Positions 54,883-63,972 of a DNA stretch of 64,000 nucleotides are shown piece after piece (position 1 is the stretch's first letter; each line of letters begins with the position of its first letter). The stretch is taken from the NCBI RefSeq assembly GCF_001275135.1, contig NZ_LFQU01000016.1, positions 27,853-91,852 of the forward strand. Direction: 5' to 3'. The position numbers and the translations under genes are program-made. This DNA comes from Xylanibacter rarus. Lineage in GTDB: Bacteria > Bacteroidota > Bacteroidia > Bacteroidales > Bacteroidaceae. A model generated the notes under the pieces. It ran no database searches. It worked only from the letters and a program-made list of their open reading frames with translations, and was not told the origin of the DNA.

Positions 54883-55857
54883 TTATTCTCTGTATGACCA
54901 AGAAAGAAGCTTGTTAATCCATTTTATTGAACATCTGAACCATCTGTATGTACCGACAGGTTTACCTCCGAAACTTAATATGAATTCTCTAAAATTATTT
55001 CTTTTGAACGGCAGTCCTACGTCCATGAAATAAATATGATTGTACCCTTCGGCATATGCATGTCTTATTGCAGTCCAAGCGGTTATTGCATTCGTTCGTT
55101 TCGTAAAGAAATTCTTTTTAGCTGCAAGATACCACATATAACAATTACTTTCTGAATAAACACAAATACACCCGCCAACCATTGTGCCCTTATGCGTAGT
55201 GGTAAACAGATTGCAGCATCCGTTATTCAGCATTTCACGAAATAATTTTATGTCAGGTATATATCTTCTGATCTTTATTGAAATATAATTCTTCAATATT
55301 TTGAAAAAATCGTTTAGCTCTTTGTCCGTTGTTGATATATTCGTCTTTAATCCGGCTCTGTTTGCATTAATAAGTAATTTCCTCATTTTATATGTGAGTC
55401 GTTTTTCTGGTTTCATGCTATGCAGCGAATTGTGTATTTCCATCCAGTGAACAGGGAAAAAGCCATTATTTCTGAATTTGCTGTATCCAAACATTTTTGT
55501 ACTGAGGTCACTGAATTCAATATAAAGGCAAAGAGCTTTGCGTAATTCTCTTGTGATGCTTTTCAGCATTTCGCCAAATATCTCTTCTTTATTATTGCAA
55601 TCAGGAGAATATTCGCCTTCGCCATACGCTCTTCCCTGTGTAAAGAGATATGGCGGAAATAATGAACCCCTGCGCCTTAACATTACAAGCATGTGTGCAA
55701 CGATATTTTCTTTATCATATGCAATGACCATATATGGTTTTTGACCAGGGGTCTTTTCTATGATTTTAAACATTTCGTCGCTGTGAAACAATTTTTTGCA
55801 TTGCATTGGCGGCAAGTTCTCACTTTTTGAAATAATGACGATTTTTATTTCATTCAT
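54883..55857 (-). CDS. FemAB/GNAT-like acyltransferase
   Basis: 324 residues with no signal peptide. Segments such as RGSLFPPYLFTQGRAYGEG, KRLTYKMRKLLINANRAGL, GGCICVYSESNCYMWYLAA and GYNHIYFMDVGLPFKRNNFREFILSFGGKPV match FemAB-related proteins of the acetyltransferase superfamily, which add amino acids or acyl groups to envelope precursors. The acceptor is unknown. The -7 element TATTTTTG (minus strand, 55862-55869) ends only 4 nt before the ATG, so the mRNA may be leaderless. Confidence 0.8.
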   Translation of the reverse strand: MNEIKIVIISKSENLPPMQCKKLFHSDEMFKIIEKTPGQKPYMVIAYDKENIVAHMLVMLRRRGSLFPPYLFTQGRAYGEGEYSPDCNNKEEIFGEMLKSITRELRKALCLYIEFSDLSTKMFGYSKFRNNGFFPVHWMEIHNSLHSMKPEKRLTYKMRKLLINANRAGLKTNISTTDKELNDFFKILKNYISIKIRRYIPDIKLFREMLNNGCCNLFTTTHKGTMVGGCICVYSESNCYMWYLAAKKNFFTKRTNAITAWTAIRHAYAEGYNHIYFMDVGLPFKRNNFREFILSFGGKPVGTYRWFRCSIKWINKLLSWSYRE

Positions 55858-55861
55858 ACCG

Positions 55862-55869
55862 CAAAAATA
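55862..55869 (-). promoter_or_regulatory. -7 element of the FemAB-like gene
   Basis: TATTTTTG on the minus strand, followed by CGGT and the ATG at 55857. Confidence 0.6.
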
Positions 55870-55902
55870 ATAAATCTTTTCTAAAAATCAATAAGTTATG
55901 TC

Positions 55903-55931
55903 TTGATTTGAATTATAAATGTCTAACTTTG
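55903..55931 (+). promoter_or_regulatory. Promoter of the nitroreductase-kdsC-maf operon
   Basis: TTG at 55903-55905 and TAACTTTG at 55924-55931, 18 bp apart. The leader to the ATG at 55965 is about 27 nt. Confidence 0.75.
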
Positions 55932-55964
55932 CAGACCTTTAATAAATCAAATGCATTTACATAG

Positions 55965-56492
55965 ATGAATAGTTTTAAAGAATTAGTTCAGAAACGACGT
56001 AGTTACAGGAATTTTACCAACGAAGAAATAGACTCAGAAGATGTTAAGCTGATATTACGCGCAGCATTGATGTCACCAACTTCAAAGGGGCGACGTTCGT
56101 GGCACTTTATTGTCGTAGATGATAAGATGGCAATCGAAAAATTATCTGATGCGAAAGACATGGGTGCAAAATTTCTTGCGAAATCGTCTTTGGCAATAGT
56201 CGTATTAGGTGAGCCTTTACAGAATGACTGCTGGATTGAAGATGGAGCTATTGCAGCTTTGGCAATGCAGCTTCAGGCTGAAGAACTCGGATTAGGCTCT
56301 TGTTGGGCACAGATGCGCGGACGTGGCCTGTCTGACGGAACATCTGCCGATACTGTAATCCGAGGTATTTTAGATATTCCTGAAAATTACAATGTTTTAT
56401 GCGTTGTGGGATTTGGCCATAAGAATGAAGGCCGTGCCTTGCAAGATGAAGAGGCTCTAAAATGGGAGAATGTGCATATAAATAAATTTTAA
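55965..56492 (+). CDS. Nitroreductase-family protein
   Basis: A 175-residue flavoprotein of the nitroreductase fold: FMN-binding KRRSYRNF (Arg/Ser contacts, residues 10-17), AALMSPTSKGRRSWHF, and the helix AIAALAMQLQAEELGLGSCW. Its NAD(P)H-dependent substrate is unknown. Its stop overlaps the next start (TAATG), indicating a coupled operon. Confidence 0.9.
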   Translation: MNSFKELVQKRRSYRNFTNEEIDSEDVKLILRAALMSPTSKGRRSWHFIVVDDKMAIEKLSDAKDMGAKFLAKSSLAIVVLGEPLQNDCWIEDGAIAALAMQLQAEELGLGSCWAQMRGRGLSDGTSADTVIRGILDIPENYNVLCVVGFGHKNEGRALQDEEALKWENVHINKF

Positions 56493-57283
56493 TGATGAAA
56501 ATTGTCTTTATTGGTGCCGGTAATCTTGCAACGAATTTAGGAAATGCTCTGCATAGTGCCGGCAATGACATATTACAGGTATATAGTCGTACATTTGAGT
56601 CTGCTTCAACACTGGCAACTGCTTTAGGCGGGGCTCCAGTGATAAATATTGAAGACGTAACAAAGGATGCTGACGTTTATATAATTTCAGTAAAAGATAG
56701 TGCTATTGCCGATATAATACCTTCGTTGTGTAACGGGCGCGACGATAAGATATTCTTACATACATCAGGTAGTGTTCCTTTGGATGTGTTTAAGGGTATG
56801 GCACAACATTATGGAGTTCTTTATCCAATGCAGACATTCTCAAAGACTAAGTTATTGGATTTTAAGAACATACCTTTCTTTGTTGAAGGTGTTGATGATT
56901 TAGCCTTTGAAACATCCCATCATTTAGCAGATAGCATATCTGAGCGTGTGTATATCCTGTCGTCCGAGGCTCGTAAGCATTTACATCTGGCAGCCGTTTT
57001 TGCTTGTAATTTTGTAAATCATTGCTATGAAATATCTTCAGAGCTTTTGGGTAAACATGATATACCGTTTGATGTAATGCTGCCTTTAATTAAAGAAACA
57101 GCAAACAAGGTTCATCATATGAAACCGGATGAGGCACAGACTGGGCCTGCTGTTAGATATGATCAGAATATCATCAGAATGCAGTCTGAAATGTTACGAG
57201 ATAATCCTATTTTCAAACAAATATATGAATGCATGAGCATAAGCATACATCATGTGGCACAGAAGAAAGGAGATAATAAATGA
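56492..57283 (+). CDS. Rossmann-like/DUF2520 oxidoreductase-type protein
   Basis: 263 residues. The start [17 protein letters not shown] is a Rossmann NAD(P)-binding loop as in NADP oxidoreductases related to pyrroline-5-carboxylate reductase; the C-terminal half is DUF2520 ([46 protein letters not shown]). Reaction unknown. It overlaps both neighbours, by 1 bp upstream and 4 bp (ATGA) downstream. Confidence 0.88.
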   Translation: MMKIVFIGAGNLATNLGNALHSAGNDILQVYSRTFESASTLATALGGAPVINIEDVTKDADVYIISVKDSAIADIIPSLCNGRDDKIFLHTSGSVPLDVFKGMAQHYGVLYPMQTFSKTKLLDFKNIPFFVEGVDDLAFETSHHLADSISERVYILSSEARKHLHLAAVFACNFVNHCYEISSELLGKHDIPFDVMLPLIKETANKVHHMKPDEAQTGPAVRYDQNIIRMQSEMLRDNPIFKQIYECMSISIHHVAQKKGDNK

Positions 57284-57798
57284 TTAATTATGATTTAAAA
57301 AAGATACGTGCAATAATATTTGACGTGGACGGAGTCTTAAGCGCAGAAACAATACCCCTTCATTTATCAGGTGAACCTATGCGCACAGTGAACATAAAAG
57401 ACGGATATGCTATTCAGTTGGCAGTAAAACAAGGTCTGCGTATAGTAATACTTACAGGAGGAACCACACAAAGTGTACAAATACGTTATGAACGTTTGGG
57501 AGTAACCGATATCTTTATGGGATGTTCTGTTAAAATAAAGGTGTATAATGATTTTTTGGCTAAATATGACTTAAAAGATGAAGATATTTTATATATGGGT
57601 GATGATATACCTGATTATGAGGTTATGTCACGTTGTGGTTGTCCATGCTGTCCGGCAGACGCTTGTCCAGACATCAAGTCTATAAGTAAGTATATTAGCG
57701 ATCATAGAGGAGGGTATGGATGTGCCCGTGATGTAATTGAACAGGTTCTTAGGGCTCAGGGTAAATGGCTTGATAGTGCTGTTGCCTTTGGATGGTAA
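57280..57798 (+). CDS. kdsC: KdsC-like HAD phosphatase
   Basis: A 172-residue C0-type HAD phosphatase. [10 protein letters not shown] carries the nucleophile Asp, VILTGG motif II, KVYNDF the motif III region and [10 protein letters not shown] motif [15 protein letters not shown] replaces the usual VAVxDA segment. KdsC removes phosphate from KDO 8-phosphate for LPS. Length and motifs fit; the canonical DVDGVLTDG is DVDGVLSAE here, so another sugar phosphate is possible. Confidence 0.85.
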   Translation: MINYDLKKIRAIIFDVDGVLSAETIPLHLSGEPMRTVNIKDGYAIQLAVKQGLRIVILTGGTTQSVQIRYERLGVTDIFMGCSVKIKVYNDFLAKYDLKDEDILYMGDDIPDYEVMSRCGCPCCPADACPDIKSISKYISDHRGGYGCARDVIEQVLRAQGKWLDSAVAFGW

Positions 57799-57801
57799 TT
57801 T

Positions 57802-58386
57802 ATGAATAATGTTATGAAAAAGGATTATCATATAATATTAAGTAGTAATAGTCCAAGACGAAAGGAACTCTTAGCCGGGCTAGATCTTGATTTTGACATA
57901 CATGTAATACCAGGTATTGACGAATCGTATCCTGAAGATATGCCAGTCATGGAAATTGCTGAATATATTTCAACAAAAAAGGCAGAAGCATATAAAAGCA
58001 TAATAGAACCAAATAATTTGATTATTACAGCTGATACAGTTGTAATATTAGGTGATGAGGTCTTGGGTAAACCTAAAAACCTAGATGACGCAAAACGTAT
58101 TTTGCATGAGTTGAGCGGAAAAGTTCATCACGTGGTTACAGGTGTATGTCTTACGTCTTTGGTTAAGCAAAAGCATTTTTCCGTTGTAACTGATGTTGCA
58201 TTTAAGTCATTGTCTGATTCAGAAATCAACTATTATGTTGAGCATTATAAACCTTTAGATAAAGCCGGTGCTTATGGTATCCAAGAATGGATAGGATATA
58301 TAGGGGTTACCTCTATTAAAGGCAGTTATTTTAATGTCATGGGACTACCTGTACAGAGAATATATAAAGAACTACAGGAATTTTGA
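57802..58386 (+). CDS. maf: Maf-family nucleoside triphosphate pyrophosphatase
   Basis: 194 residues. Maf proteins hydrolyse non-canonical or excess NTPs to the monophosphate (dTTP/UTP group). Motifs: LSSNSPRRKELLAGL, ITADTVVILGDEVLGKP and KAGAYGIQEWIGY. It lies 3 bp after the kdsC-like gene. Two in-frame starts are possible (57802 and 57814). Confidence 0.95.
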   Translation: MNNVMKKDYHIILSSNSPRRKELLAGLDLDFDIHVIPGIDESYPEDMPVMEIAEYISTKKAEAYKSIIEPNNLIITADTVVILGDEVLGKPKNLDDAKRILHELSGKVHHVVTGVCLTSLVKQKHFSVVTDVAFKSLSDSEINYYVEHYKPLDKAGAYGIQEWIGYIGVTSIKGSYFNVMGLPVQRIYKELQEF

Positions 58387-58441
58387 TTTACCGGTCATGG
58401 TGGGAATATACTACGAATTTTGCTCTTAATCAGTGTCTTTC

Positions 58442-58472
58442 TTGTTTTTTATGTATAAAAGCAATAACTTTG
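58442..58472 (+). promoter_or_regulatory. Promoter of the DedA gene
   Basis: TTG at 58442-58444 and TAACTTTG at 58465-58472, 20 bp apart, followed by a 20-nt leader. Confidence 0.75.
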
Positions 58473-58492
58473 CAAAAAAATATTTTAATTAA

Positions 58493-59131
58493 ATGGATTC
58501 AGCAGAATTATTTAGATGGGTACTTGAGAATTTGAACTATTGGGTTGTAACAGTATTTATGGCAATAGAAAGTTCTTTCATACCCTTTCCATCTGAGGTG
58601 GTTGTGCCCCCAGCAGCATGGAAAGCAATGGCAGATGATAGCATGAATATTTTCATGGTTGTTGTTTTTGCCACTATAGGTGCAGATCTTGGTGCATTGG
58701 TTAATTATTATCTTGCACGTTGGCTTGGCAGACCAATTGTTTATAAGTTTGCCGACAGCCGTTTGGGGCATATGTGTTTAATAGACCGTGCAAAAGTTGA
58801 ACACGCTGAGATGTATTTTCGTCAACATGGTGCAGCGTCAACATTCTTTGGCAGACTTATACCAGCCGTTCGTCAGCTTATCAGTATTCCTGCAGGCTTG
58901 GCTGGAATGAGGCTAGATCATTTTTTGTTGTATACAACGCTCGGTGCTGGAGTATGGAACTCCATACTTGCTCTGTTGGGATATTTGATTTATCGCTTTA
59001 CAGACTTAAAGACGACAGCAGATGTTTATGAACGTGCAACACAATATAGTCATGAGATTGGATATGTGCTATTAGGGCTGGCTGTAGTTGTTATTGGCGT
59101 ATTGGTATATAAAGGATTGAAGAAGAAGTAA
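58493..59131 (+). CDS. DedA-family membrane protein
   Basis: A 212-residue DedA/SNARE-associated protein with about five hydrophobic segments, the family start FMAIESSFIPFPSEVVVPPA, then GADLGALVNYYLARWLGRP, and the conserved FFGRLIPAVRQLISIPAG with the functional Arg pair. DedA proteins move lipids such as undecaprenyl phosphate or phosphatidylethanolamine across the inner membrane. Own promoter and terminator. Confidence 0.93.
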   Translation: MDSAELFRWVLENLNYWVVTVFMAIESSFIPFPSEVVVPPAAWKAMADDSMNIFMVVVFATIGADLGALVNYYLARWLGRPIVYKFADSRLGHMCLIDRAKVEHAEMYFRQHGAASTFFGRLIPAVRQLISIPAGLAGMRLDHFLLYTTLGAGVWNSILALLGYLIYRFTDLKTTADVYERATQYSHEIGYVLLGLAVVVIGVLVYKGLKKK

Positions 59132-59154
59132 GTATTACAGATATAATTGATTTG

Positions 59155-59206
59155 ATATGCTACACCATATTTGTTTAGTCCGCAATAAAGTGTAGCATAT
59201 ATTTTT
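59155..59206 (+). terminator. Terminator after the DedA gene
   Basis: ATATGCTACAC (59155-59165) pairs perfectly with GTGTAGCATAT (59190-59200), followed by ATTTTTAT. Confidence 0.75.
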
Positions 59207-59227
59207 ATATTTATTCGTCCCTAAAAA

Positions 59228-59249
59228 GGGAGCAGTAGAAATTTAATGG
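59228..59249 (+). repeat. IS left inverted repeat
   Basis: GGGAGCAGTAGAAATTTAATGG; one mismatch to the reverse complement of the right end over the 21 bp from the second G. Confidence 0.85.
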
Positions 59250-59291
59250 AGATTTTTGTTGCAATTCCATAGAAATTCCGACCTTTGCAAT

Positions 59292-59678
59292 ATGGAAACG
59301 AATCAATTGGAAGTGTTAGCCCGACTGGTGCTGCCTTCAGAAATACTAGATTATTTTAGTATAGTAAGTGTTGAAGAATCTTCGAGTGAGATTCATATTC
59401 ACCTTGATGAATTAATGAATACTGAATTATCAAATGATATTCATTTTGAATCAAAGGGTTTTATGAGTCCTGTCAACGTTACTGATTTCCCAATCCGTGG
59501 CCATAAGGTTATACTGGTAATCCGCCGCCGAAGATGGACAGACCTTCGCACCGGCAAAAGTTTCAGCCTCCCAATTACGTTTGATGTGGCCTGCCAGGGC
59601 ACCCGTTACTCCAAAGAGTTTGGGGCTTTTTTAAAAGAAACGTATGGAGACATCCCAGGTGACTTGCCGTACGCTTGA
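59292..59678 (+). CDS. ISAon1-family transposase N-terminal protein
   Basis: 128 residues from the ATG at 59292 (METNQLEVLARLVLPSEILDYF); the frame is open from 59256, but a TTTG promoter-like element lies in between. It matches the separate N-terminal region protein of ISAon1 elements (HIHLDE, ESKGF, DFPIRGHKVILVIRRRRW), a DNA-binding part with basic residues. It overlaps the next frame by 35 nt; that frame is in the +1 phase. Confidence 0.82.
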   Translation: METNQLEVLARLVLPSEILDYFSIVSVEESSSEIHIHLDELMNTELSNDIHFESKGFMSPVNVTDFPIRGHKVILVIRRRRWTDLRTGKSFSLPITFDVACQGTRYSKEFGAFLKETYGDIPGDLPYA

Positions 59679-60636
59679 AACATTTTATCATATAAATGCA
59701 CATACTTTTGAGAAGCAGTACAAAGAAATATTAAGTGGTTACCGTGAGTGGGATGAGCTGGATCATGCCGACAAATGGCTGCTGTTTCCTGAAAACATAG
59801 GTCCCCGCCTCGCAATAGACGAATCCTCCCTGTCTAATGACGAACTGTATACGTTTGTTACCAACCGTGACCGCCATGCCCTTGAAGGAAGCCTGGTGGC
59901 GGTCGTTGCCGGAACAAAATCTGAGGCTATAATACAGACTTTAAAACAGATTGATAAAGCGGAACGTATGAAGGTTGAGGAGGTCACTCTTGATCTTTCA
60001 GACTCGATGCGCAAAATAGTTTCTGTAGCCTTTCCTAATGCCAAACGGGTAATAGACCGTTTTCACATACAGAAACTGGCTGGTGATGCTGTACAGGAAA
60101 TTCGCGTGGCACATCGTTGGGATGCACTGCAACAGAGCAACGAGGAAATGGAAGAATGCAAACTGTCGGGTAAAACCTATGTGCCATTTCGTTTCCCCAA
60201 CGGAGACACACGCCCCGAACTGCTTATCAGAAGTCGTTATCTGCTGTTTAAATCAGCAGATAAATGGACAGAAAGACAAAAAGAAAGGGCCGGAATCCTA
60301 TTTGACGAATACCCGGATATTAAAGTTGCTTACGGACTGTCGCACTCACTAAGAATGATGTTTTCCAAAAACACAATCAAAGATGCCGCAAGGCTCAGTA
60401 TGGCAAAATGGTATGATAAAGTGGAACGTGCAGGCATGAAGCAATTTAATGTGATTGCTGCAACATTTTATGAACATTATGGTGAAATATTGAACTTTTA
60501 TAACAATCGTTCCACGAATGCAGCTGCTGAATCATTCAATGCTAAAATCAAACTTTTCAGAGCTAATCTTCATGGAGTGACAGATAAAAAGTTTTTCCTC
60601 TTTAGAATCGCAAAGCTCTACGGATACCCCCATTAA
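59644..60636 (+). CDS. ISAon1-family DDE transposase
   Basis: 330 residues, the catalytic part of an ISL3-like DDE transposase. Likely catalytic residues lie in RLAIDESSLS (Asp), KRVIDRFHIQKL (Asp) and NAAAESFNAKIK (Glu). Its ATG at 59644 is within the end of the upstream frame. It may be made by re-initiation or as a frameshift fusion with the N-terminal protein. The stop codon lies in the right inverted repeat. Confidence 0.87.
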   Translation: METSQVTCRTLETFYHINAHTFEKQYKEILSGYREWDELDHADKWLLFPENIGPRLAIDESSLSNDELYTFVTNRDRHALEGSLVAVVAGTKSEAIIQTLKQIDKAERMKVEEVTLDLSDSMRKIVSVAFPNAKRVIDRFHIQKLAGDAVQEIRVAHRWDALQQSNEEMEECKLSGKTYVPFRFPNGDTRPELLIRSRYLLFKSADKWTERQKERAGILFDEYPDIKVAYGLSHSLRMMFSKNTIKDAARLSMAKWYDKVERAGMKQFNVIAATFYEHYGEILNFYNNRSTNAAAESFNAKIKLFRANLHGVTDKKFFLFRIAKLYGYPH

Positions 60637-60650
60637 ATTTCTACTGCCCC
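60630..60650 (+). repeat. IS right inverted repeat
   Basis: CCATTAAATTTCTACTGCCCC; complement of the left end with one mismatch. Contains the transposase stop codon. Confidence 0.85.
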
Positions 60651-60926
60651 AGAAAAACTTCATGGTATCTCACATCCACCTTTATAAGGGTTGTGGTTCA
60701 ATCTGTAATATGATTTCAATTGACTTATTATCTGTTCTGTACAAATACGCCTGTATAAAGAATTTATGTTTTTATCAATTTTTGATAAAAACACTCTGAT
60801 TTTTTGGATATCCAGACAATAATATTTAAAAATCTAATAGGGTTTATATTTATTGGGTTAGAAAGTAAAGAAAACAATCTTCAATAAATAATTAAAAGTA
60901 GAGAACTATTTTTAATCTGATTTCGA
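60651..60926. other. Gap between IS and tRNA-Gly
   Basis: No gene seen. One perfect hairpin, GTTTTTATCAA (60768-60778) with TTGATAAAAAC (60782-60792), may terminate the tRNA transcript on the minus strand although the U-tract is weak. Confidence 0.35.
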
Positions 60927-60998
60927 GCGGTAAACGAGGCTCGAACTCGCGACCCCCAGCTTGGGAAGCTAGTGCTCTACCAACTGAGCTATTACCGC
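60927..60998 (-). tRNA. tRNA-Gly (CCC)
   Basis: Cloverleaf on the minus strand: acceptor GCGGTAA/TTACCGC, D-arm GCTC/GAGC, anticodon stem CTAGC/GCTGG with loop TTCCCAA giving anticodon CCC, T-arm with TTCGAGC. The 3' CCA is not encoded. Confidence 0.95.
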
Positions 60999-61003
60999 AA
61001 AGA

Positions 61004-61075
61004 GCCGATACCGGGACTCGAACCCGGGACCTATTCATTACGAATGAATTGCTCTACCAACTGAGCCATATCGGC
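61004..61075 (-). tRNA. tRNA-Thr (CGT)
   Basis: Minus strand: acceptor GCCGATA/TATCGGC, D-arm GCTC/GAGC, anticodon stem ATTCA/TGAAT with loop TTCGTAA (anticodon CGT), T-arm CCGGG/CCCGG with TTCGAGT. No encoded CCA. It lies 5 nt from tRNA-Gly in the same transcript. Confidence 0.95.
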
Positions 61076-61093
61076 ATTCCTTTCAAAGCAGTG

Positions 61094-61101
61094 CAAAGGT
61101 A
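61094..61101 (-). promoter_or_regulatory. -7 element of the tRNA-Thr/tRNA-Gly transcript
   Basis: TACCTTTG on the minus strand (plus-strand CAAAGGTA), 18 nt upstream of the mature tRNA-Thr 5' end. Confidence 0.65.
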
Positions 61102-61161
61102 ATATTTTTTTATGTATTAAAGAAAAACCAAGATAATCATTTTTAGCGTTTTAACTTATTT

Positions 61162-63972
61162 TTAATTTATAAGTTTCTCTTTTAAATATATTCCCGTGAT
61201 ACTTGATTCACATTTTATGCAATCTTCGGGAGTTCCTTCAAAAATAAGTTTTCCACCTTTATTTCCTCCTTCTGGTCCTAAATCTATAATATTATCAGCA
61301 CATTTAACGACATCCAAATTATGTTCAATAACAATCACTGAGTGCCCATGTTGTATAAGAGCATCAAAAGCTTTTAGTAATTTTTTTATATCAAGAAGAT
61401 GAAGACCTGTTGTAGGTTCATCAAAAATAAATAAAGTTTGTTCACATTTTTCTTGGCTAAGAAAATATGCTAATTTTACACGTTGATTTTCTCCACCTGA
61501 TAGGGTAGAGGAACTTTGTCCTAATTTTATATATCCAAGACCAACATCGTCTAAAGGCTTTAATTTGTTTGCTATATTAACTTTATTATTCTTTGTAAAG
61601 AAATCTATAGCCTCAGTAACTGTCATATTTAATATGTCGAAGATATTCTTGCCAGCAAACTTTACATCTAAAACATCTGATTTAAATCTTTTACCATGGC
61701 AGCTGTCACATACGATCTCCAAATCTGCCATAAATTGCATTTCTACAGTAATTATTCCTGTGCCTTTGCATGTTTCACATCTTCCACCTTCAGCATTAAA
61801 TGAGAAATATTGTGCTGTGAATCCCATTTGTTTTGCCAAAGGTTGTTCCGCAAAAAGTTGTCTTATATCATCAAAAGCTTTAACATAAGTAACAGGATTT
61901 GAGCGAGAACTTTTCCCAATAGGATTTTGATTAACCATTTCCACATGTTTTATTTCAGCCCAATCTCCATCTAAAGAAGCAAATTCTCCTGGAGTATCTG
62001 CTACTTCATCTAATCTTCGTTTTAAGGCAGGGTAGAGTATACCCCTAATTAATGAAGATTTACCCGAGCCACTCACTCCTGTAATGACATTTAAAATGTT
62101 TAAAGGAATGTCTACATCAATCCCCTTTAGATTATTCATTCTAGCTCCCCTGATTATTATTTTTTTATTCCAAGAACGACGTGTTTTTGGGATTTCTATT
62201 TTATCCGTATTAAATAAAAATTTCAGTGTATGACTATTTGAATAATTCTCTAGATCGCTATTTCTTAAATTTGCCGGGTTTCCACTGAAAACAATTTCTC
62301 CGCCATTAGCACCTGCATCGGGTCCAAGATCAATCAGATAATCAGCAGCTTTTATAATATCTTCGTCATGTTCTACGACAATTACAGTATTACCTAGTGA
62401 TTGTAATTCTTTTAAGACATGAATAAGCTTATATGTGTCTTTACTATGAAGACCAATACTAGGTTCGTCTAATATATATAGCGATCCCACCAAGCTACTT
62501 CCAAGAGCTGTTGTTAAATTAATACGTTGGCTTTCACCACCACTCAAACTATTAGACGCCCTGTTTAATGTTAGATATCCTAATCCTACATCTAACAAAA
62601 ATTGTAGTCTGTTATTAATTTCAGCTAAAAGTCGCTTACTGATTTTTTTCTCTGTTTCATTTAGTTCTAAATTGTCAAACCATTTTTTAAGGTTGTCAAT
62701 GGACATTTCTACTAAATTATTGATACTTTTATCACCAATCTTAACATAATGTGCTTCCTTTCTCAATCTAGTACCTTTACATTCAGGACATATTGTTCTC
62801 CCTCTATATCTACTCATCATAACACGATATTGGATCTTATACTGATTCTCCTTTACCATTTGGAAGAAAGAATCAATACAGATTTTTTCTTCTGTATTTT
62901 TATTTTTTTGTGACGGTAAGCCATGCCATAACCAATCTTTGTGATTTTGTGACAGATTATAGTATGGTTCAAAAATAGGGAAGTTGTCTTTTGCAGCAAG
63001 ATAACAAAATTCATCTTTCCATTTTGCCATTTTTTCTCCATGCCAACATTGTACGCATCCTTCATACACACTTAGCGATGGATTTGGAATAACTAGTTTT
63101 TCGTCAATTCCTATGACATTACCGAAACCTTCACAAACAGGACAGGCTCCAAATGGGGTGTTAAATGAGAACATATTATCATTAGGTTCTTCAAAACGTA
63201 TTCCATCTGCTTCAAACTTATCAGAGAAATCATAAGAAATATATGATGGGATAAATACAAGTCTGCATGCTCCGCTTCCTTCAAAAAAAGCAGTTTCTAA
63301 TGAATCGTAGATTCTCGATAACGTATCAGTATCGTCACTTACAGATAGTCTGTCAATTAATAAAAATGATTCATCTTGTGATATTTCTATATTTGACTCT
63401 AAAATATCTTCAATTCTGTAAAACTCGTGATTATGATAAATACGTGAGAAACCCTGCTGAAGATATATCTGAAGTTGCCTCCTTAGTGTATATTGTTCAT
63501 TTATATGCAATTGTGATAATATTACAAATTTTGTACCTTTTGAAAAGGACATTATACAATTTACTACATCTTTTAATGAATGTTTTTTTACCTCTTTGCC
63601 CGTTATAGGCGAATAGGTATGCCCAATCCTTGCATAAAGCATTCTTAAATAATCGTATATTTCAGTGCTGGTACCTACTGTTGAACGAGGATTACGCGTA
63701 TTAACTTTCTGTTCAACAGCTATTGCTGGAGGCAAATTGTTAATATAATCAAAGTCTGGTTTATTCATTCTGCCTAGAAATTGTCTTGCATATGACGAAA
63801 GACTTTCTACATAGCGCCTTTGACCTTCTGCATAGAGAGTATCAAAGGCTAATGATGATTTGCCAGAGCCCGAAACACCTGTTATAACAATAAACTTATT
63901 ATGAGGAATTTTTAGTGAAATATTCTTTAGATTATTTACTCGTATATTTTTTAATTCAATATAATTAGTCAT
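61162..63972 (-). CDS. uvrA: Excinuclease ABC subunit A
   Basis: UvrA is the damage-scanning ATPase of nucleotide excision repair. It has 936 residues with two ABC modules: Walker A GVSGSGKSSLA (about 33-43) and GVSGSGKSSLI; signatures SLSGGESQR and TLSGGENQR; Walker B segments LYILDEPSIGL and LFIFDEPTTGL. Zinc-binding Cys pairs are CPVC...CPEC and CETC...CDSC. NQNPIGKSSRSNP is the canonical segment after the second zinc module region. The length is normal. The ATG at 63972 lies close to the window end, so its promoter is outside or at the edge. Confidence 0.96.
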   Translation of the reverse strand: MTNYIELKNIRVNNLKNISLKIPHNKFIVITGVSGSGKSSLAFDTLYAEGQRRYVESLSSYARQFLGRMNKPDFDYINNLPPAIAVEQKVNTRNPRSTVGTSTEIYDYLRMLYARIGHTYSPITGKEVKKHSLKDVVNCIMSFSKGTKFVILSQLHINEQYTLRRQLQIYLQQGFSRIYHNHEFYRIEDILESNIEISQDESFLLIDRLSVSDDTDTLSRIYDSLETAFFEGSGACRLVFIPSYISYDFSDKFEADGIRFEEPNDNMFSFNTPFGACPVCEGFGNVIGIDEKLVIPNPSLSVYEGCVQCWHGEKMAKWKDEFCYLAAKDNFPIFEPYYNLSQNHKDWLWHGLPSQKNKNTEEKICIDSFFQMVKENQYKIQYRVMMSRYRGRTICPECKGTRLRKEAHYVKIGDKSINNLVEMSIDNLKKWFDNLELNETEKKISKRLLAEINNRLQFLLDVGLGYLTLNRASNSLSGGESQRINLTTALGSSLVGSLYILDEPSIGLHSKDTYKLIHVLKELQSLGNTVIVVEHDEDIIKAADYLIDLGPDAGANGGEIVFSGNPANLRNSDLENYSNSHTLKFLFNTDKIEIPKTRRSWNKKIIIRGARMNNLKGIDVDIPLNILNVITGVSGSGKSSLIRGILYPALKRRLDEVADTPGEFASLDGDWAEIKHVEMVNQNPIGKSSRSNPVTYVKAFDDIRQLFAEQPLAKQMGFTAQYFSFNAEGGRCETCKGTGIITVEMQFMADLEIVCDSCHGKRFKSDVLDVKFAGKNIFDILNMTVTEAIDFFTKNNKVNIANKLKPLDDVGLGYIKLGQSSSTLSGGENQRVKLAYFLSQEKCEQTLFIFDEPTTGLHLLDIKKLLKAFDALIQHGHSVIVIEHNLDVVKCADNIIDLGPEGGNKGGKLIFEGTPEDCIKCESSITGIYLKEKLIN

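Larger units (their letters stand above)
59228..60650 (+). mobile_element. ISAon1-type insertion sequence
   Basis: A 1.42-kb element bounded by near-perfect inverted repeats (59228-59249 and 60630-60650; shared core GCAGTAGAAATTTAATGG). It holds two overlapping transposase frames in different phases. The second frame ends inside the right repeat. No clear target duplication is visible; the flanks CTAAAAA and AGAAAAA are only loosely alike. It sits between the DedA gene and two tRNA genes. Confidence 0.88.

Noticed and set aside
59600-59640. Standard -1 slippage at T TTT TTA in the IS
   Set aside because: The heptamer fits the -1 rule, but the catalytic frame is in the +1 phase, so -1 slippage would not reach it.
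59228-61075. tRNA-integrated genomic island next to the IS
   Set aside because: No integrase, no tRNA 3'-end duplication; both tRNAs are complete and the IS is a simple unit 277 bp away.
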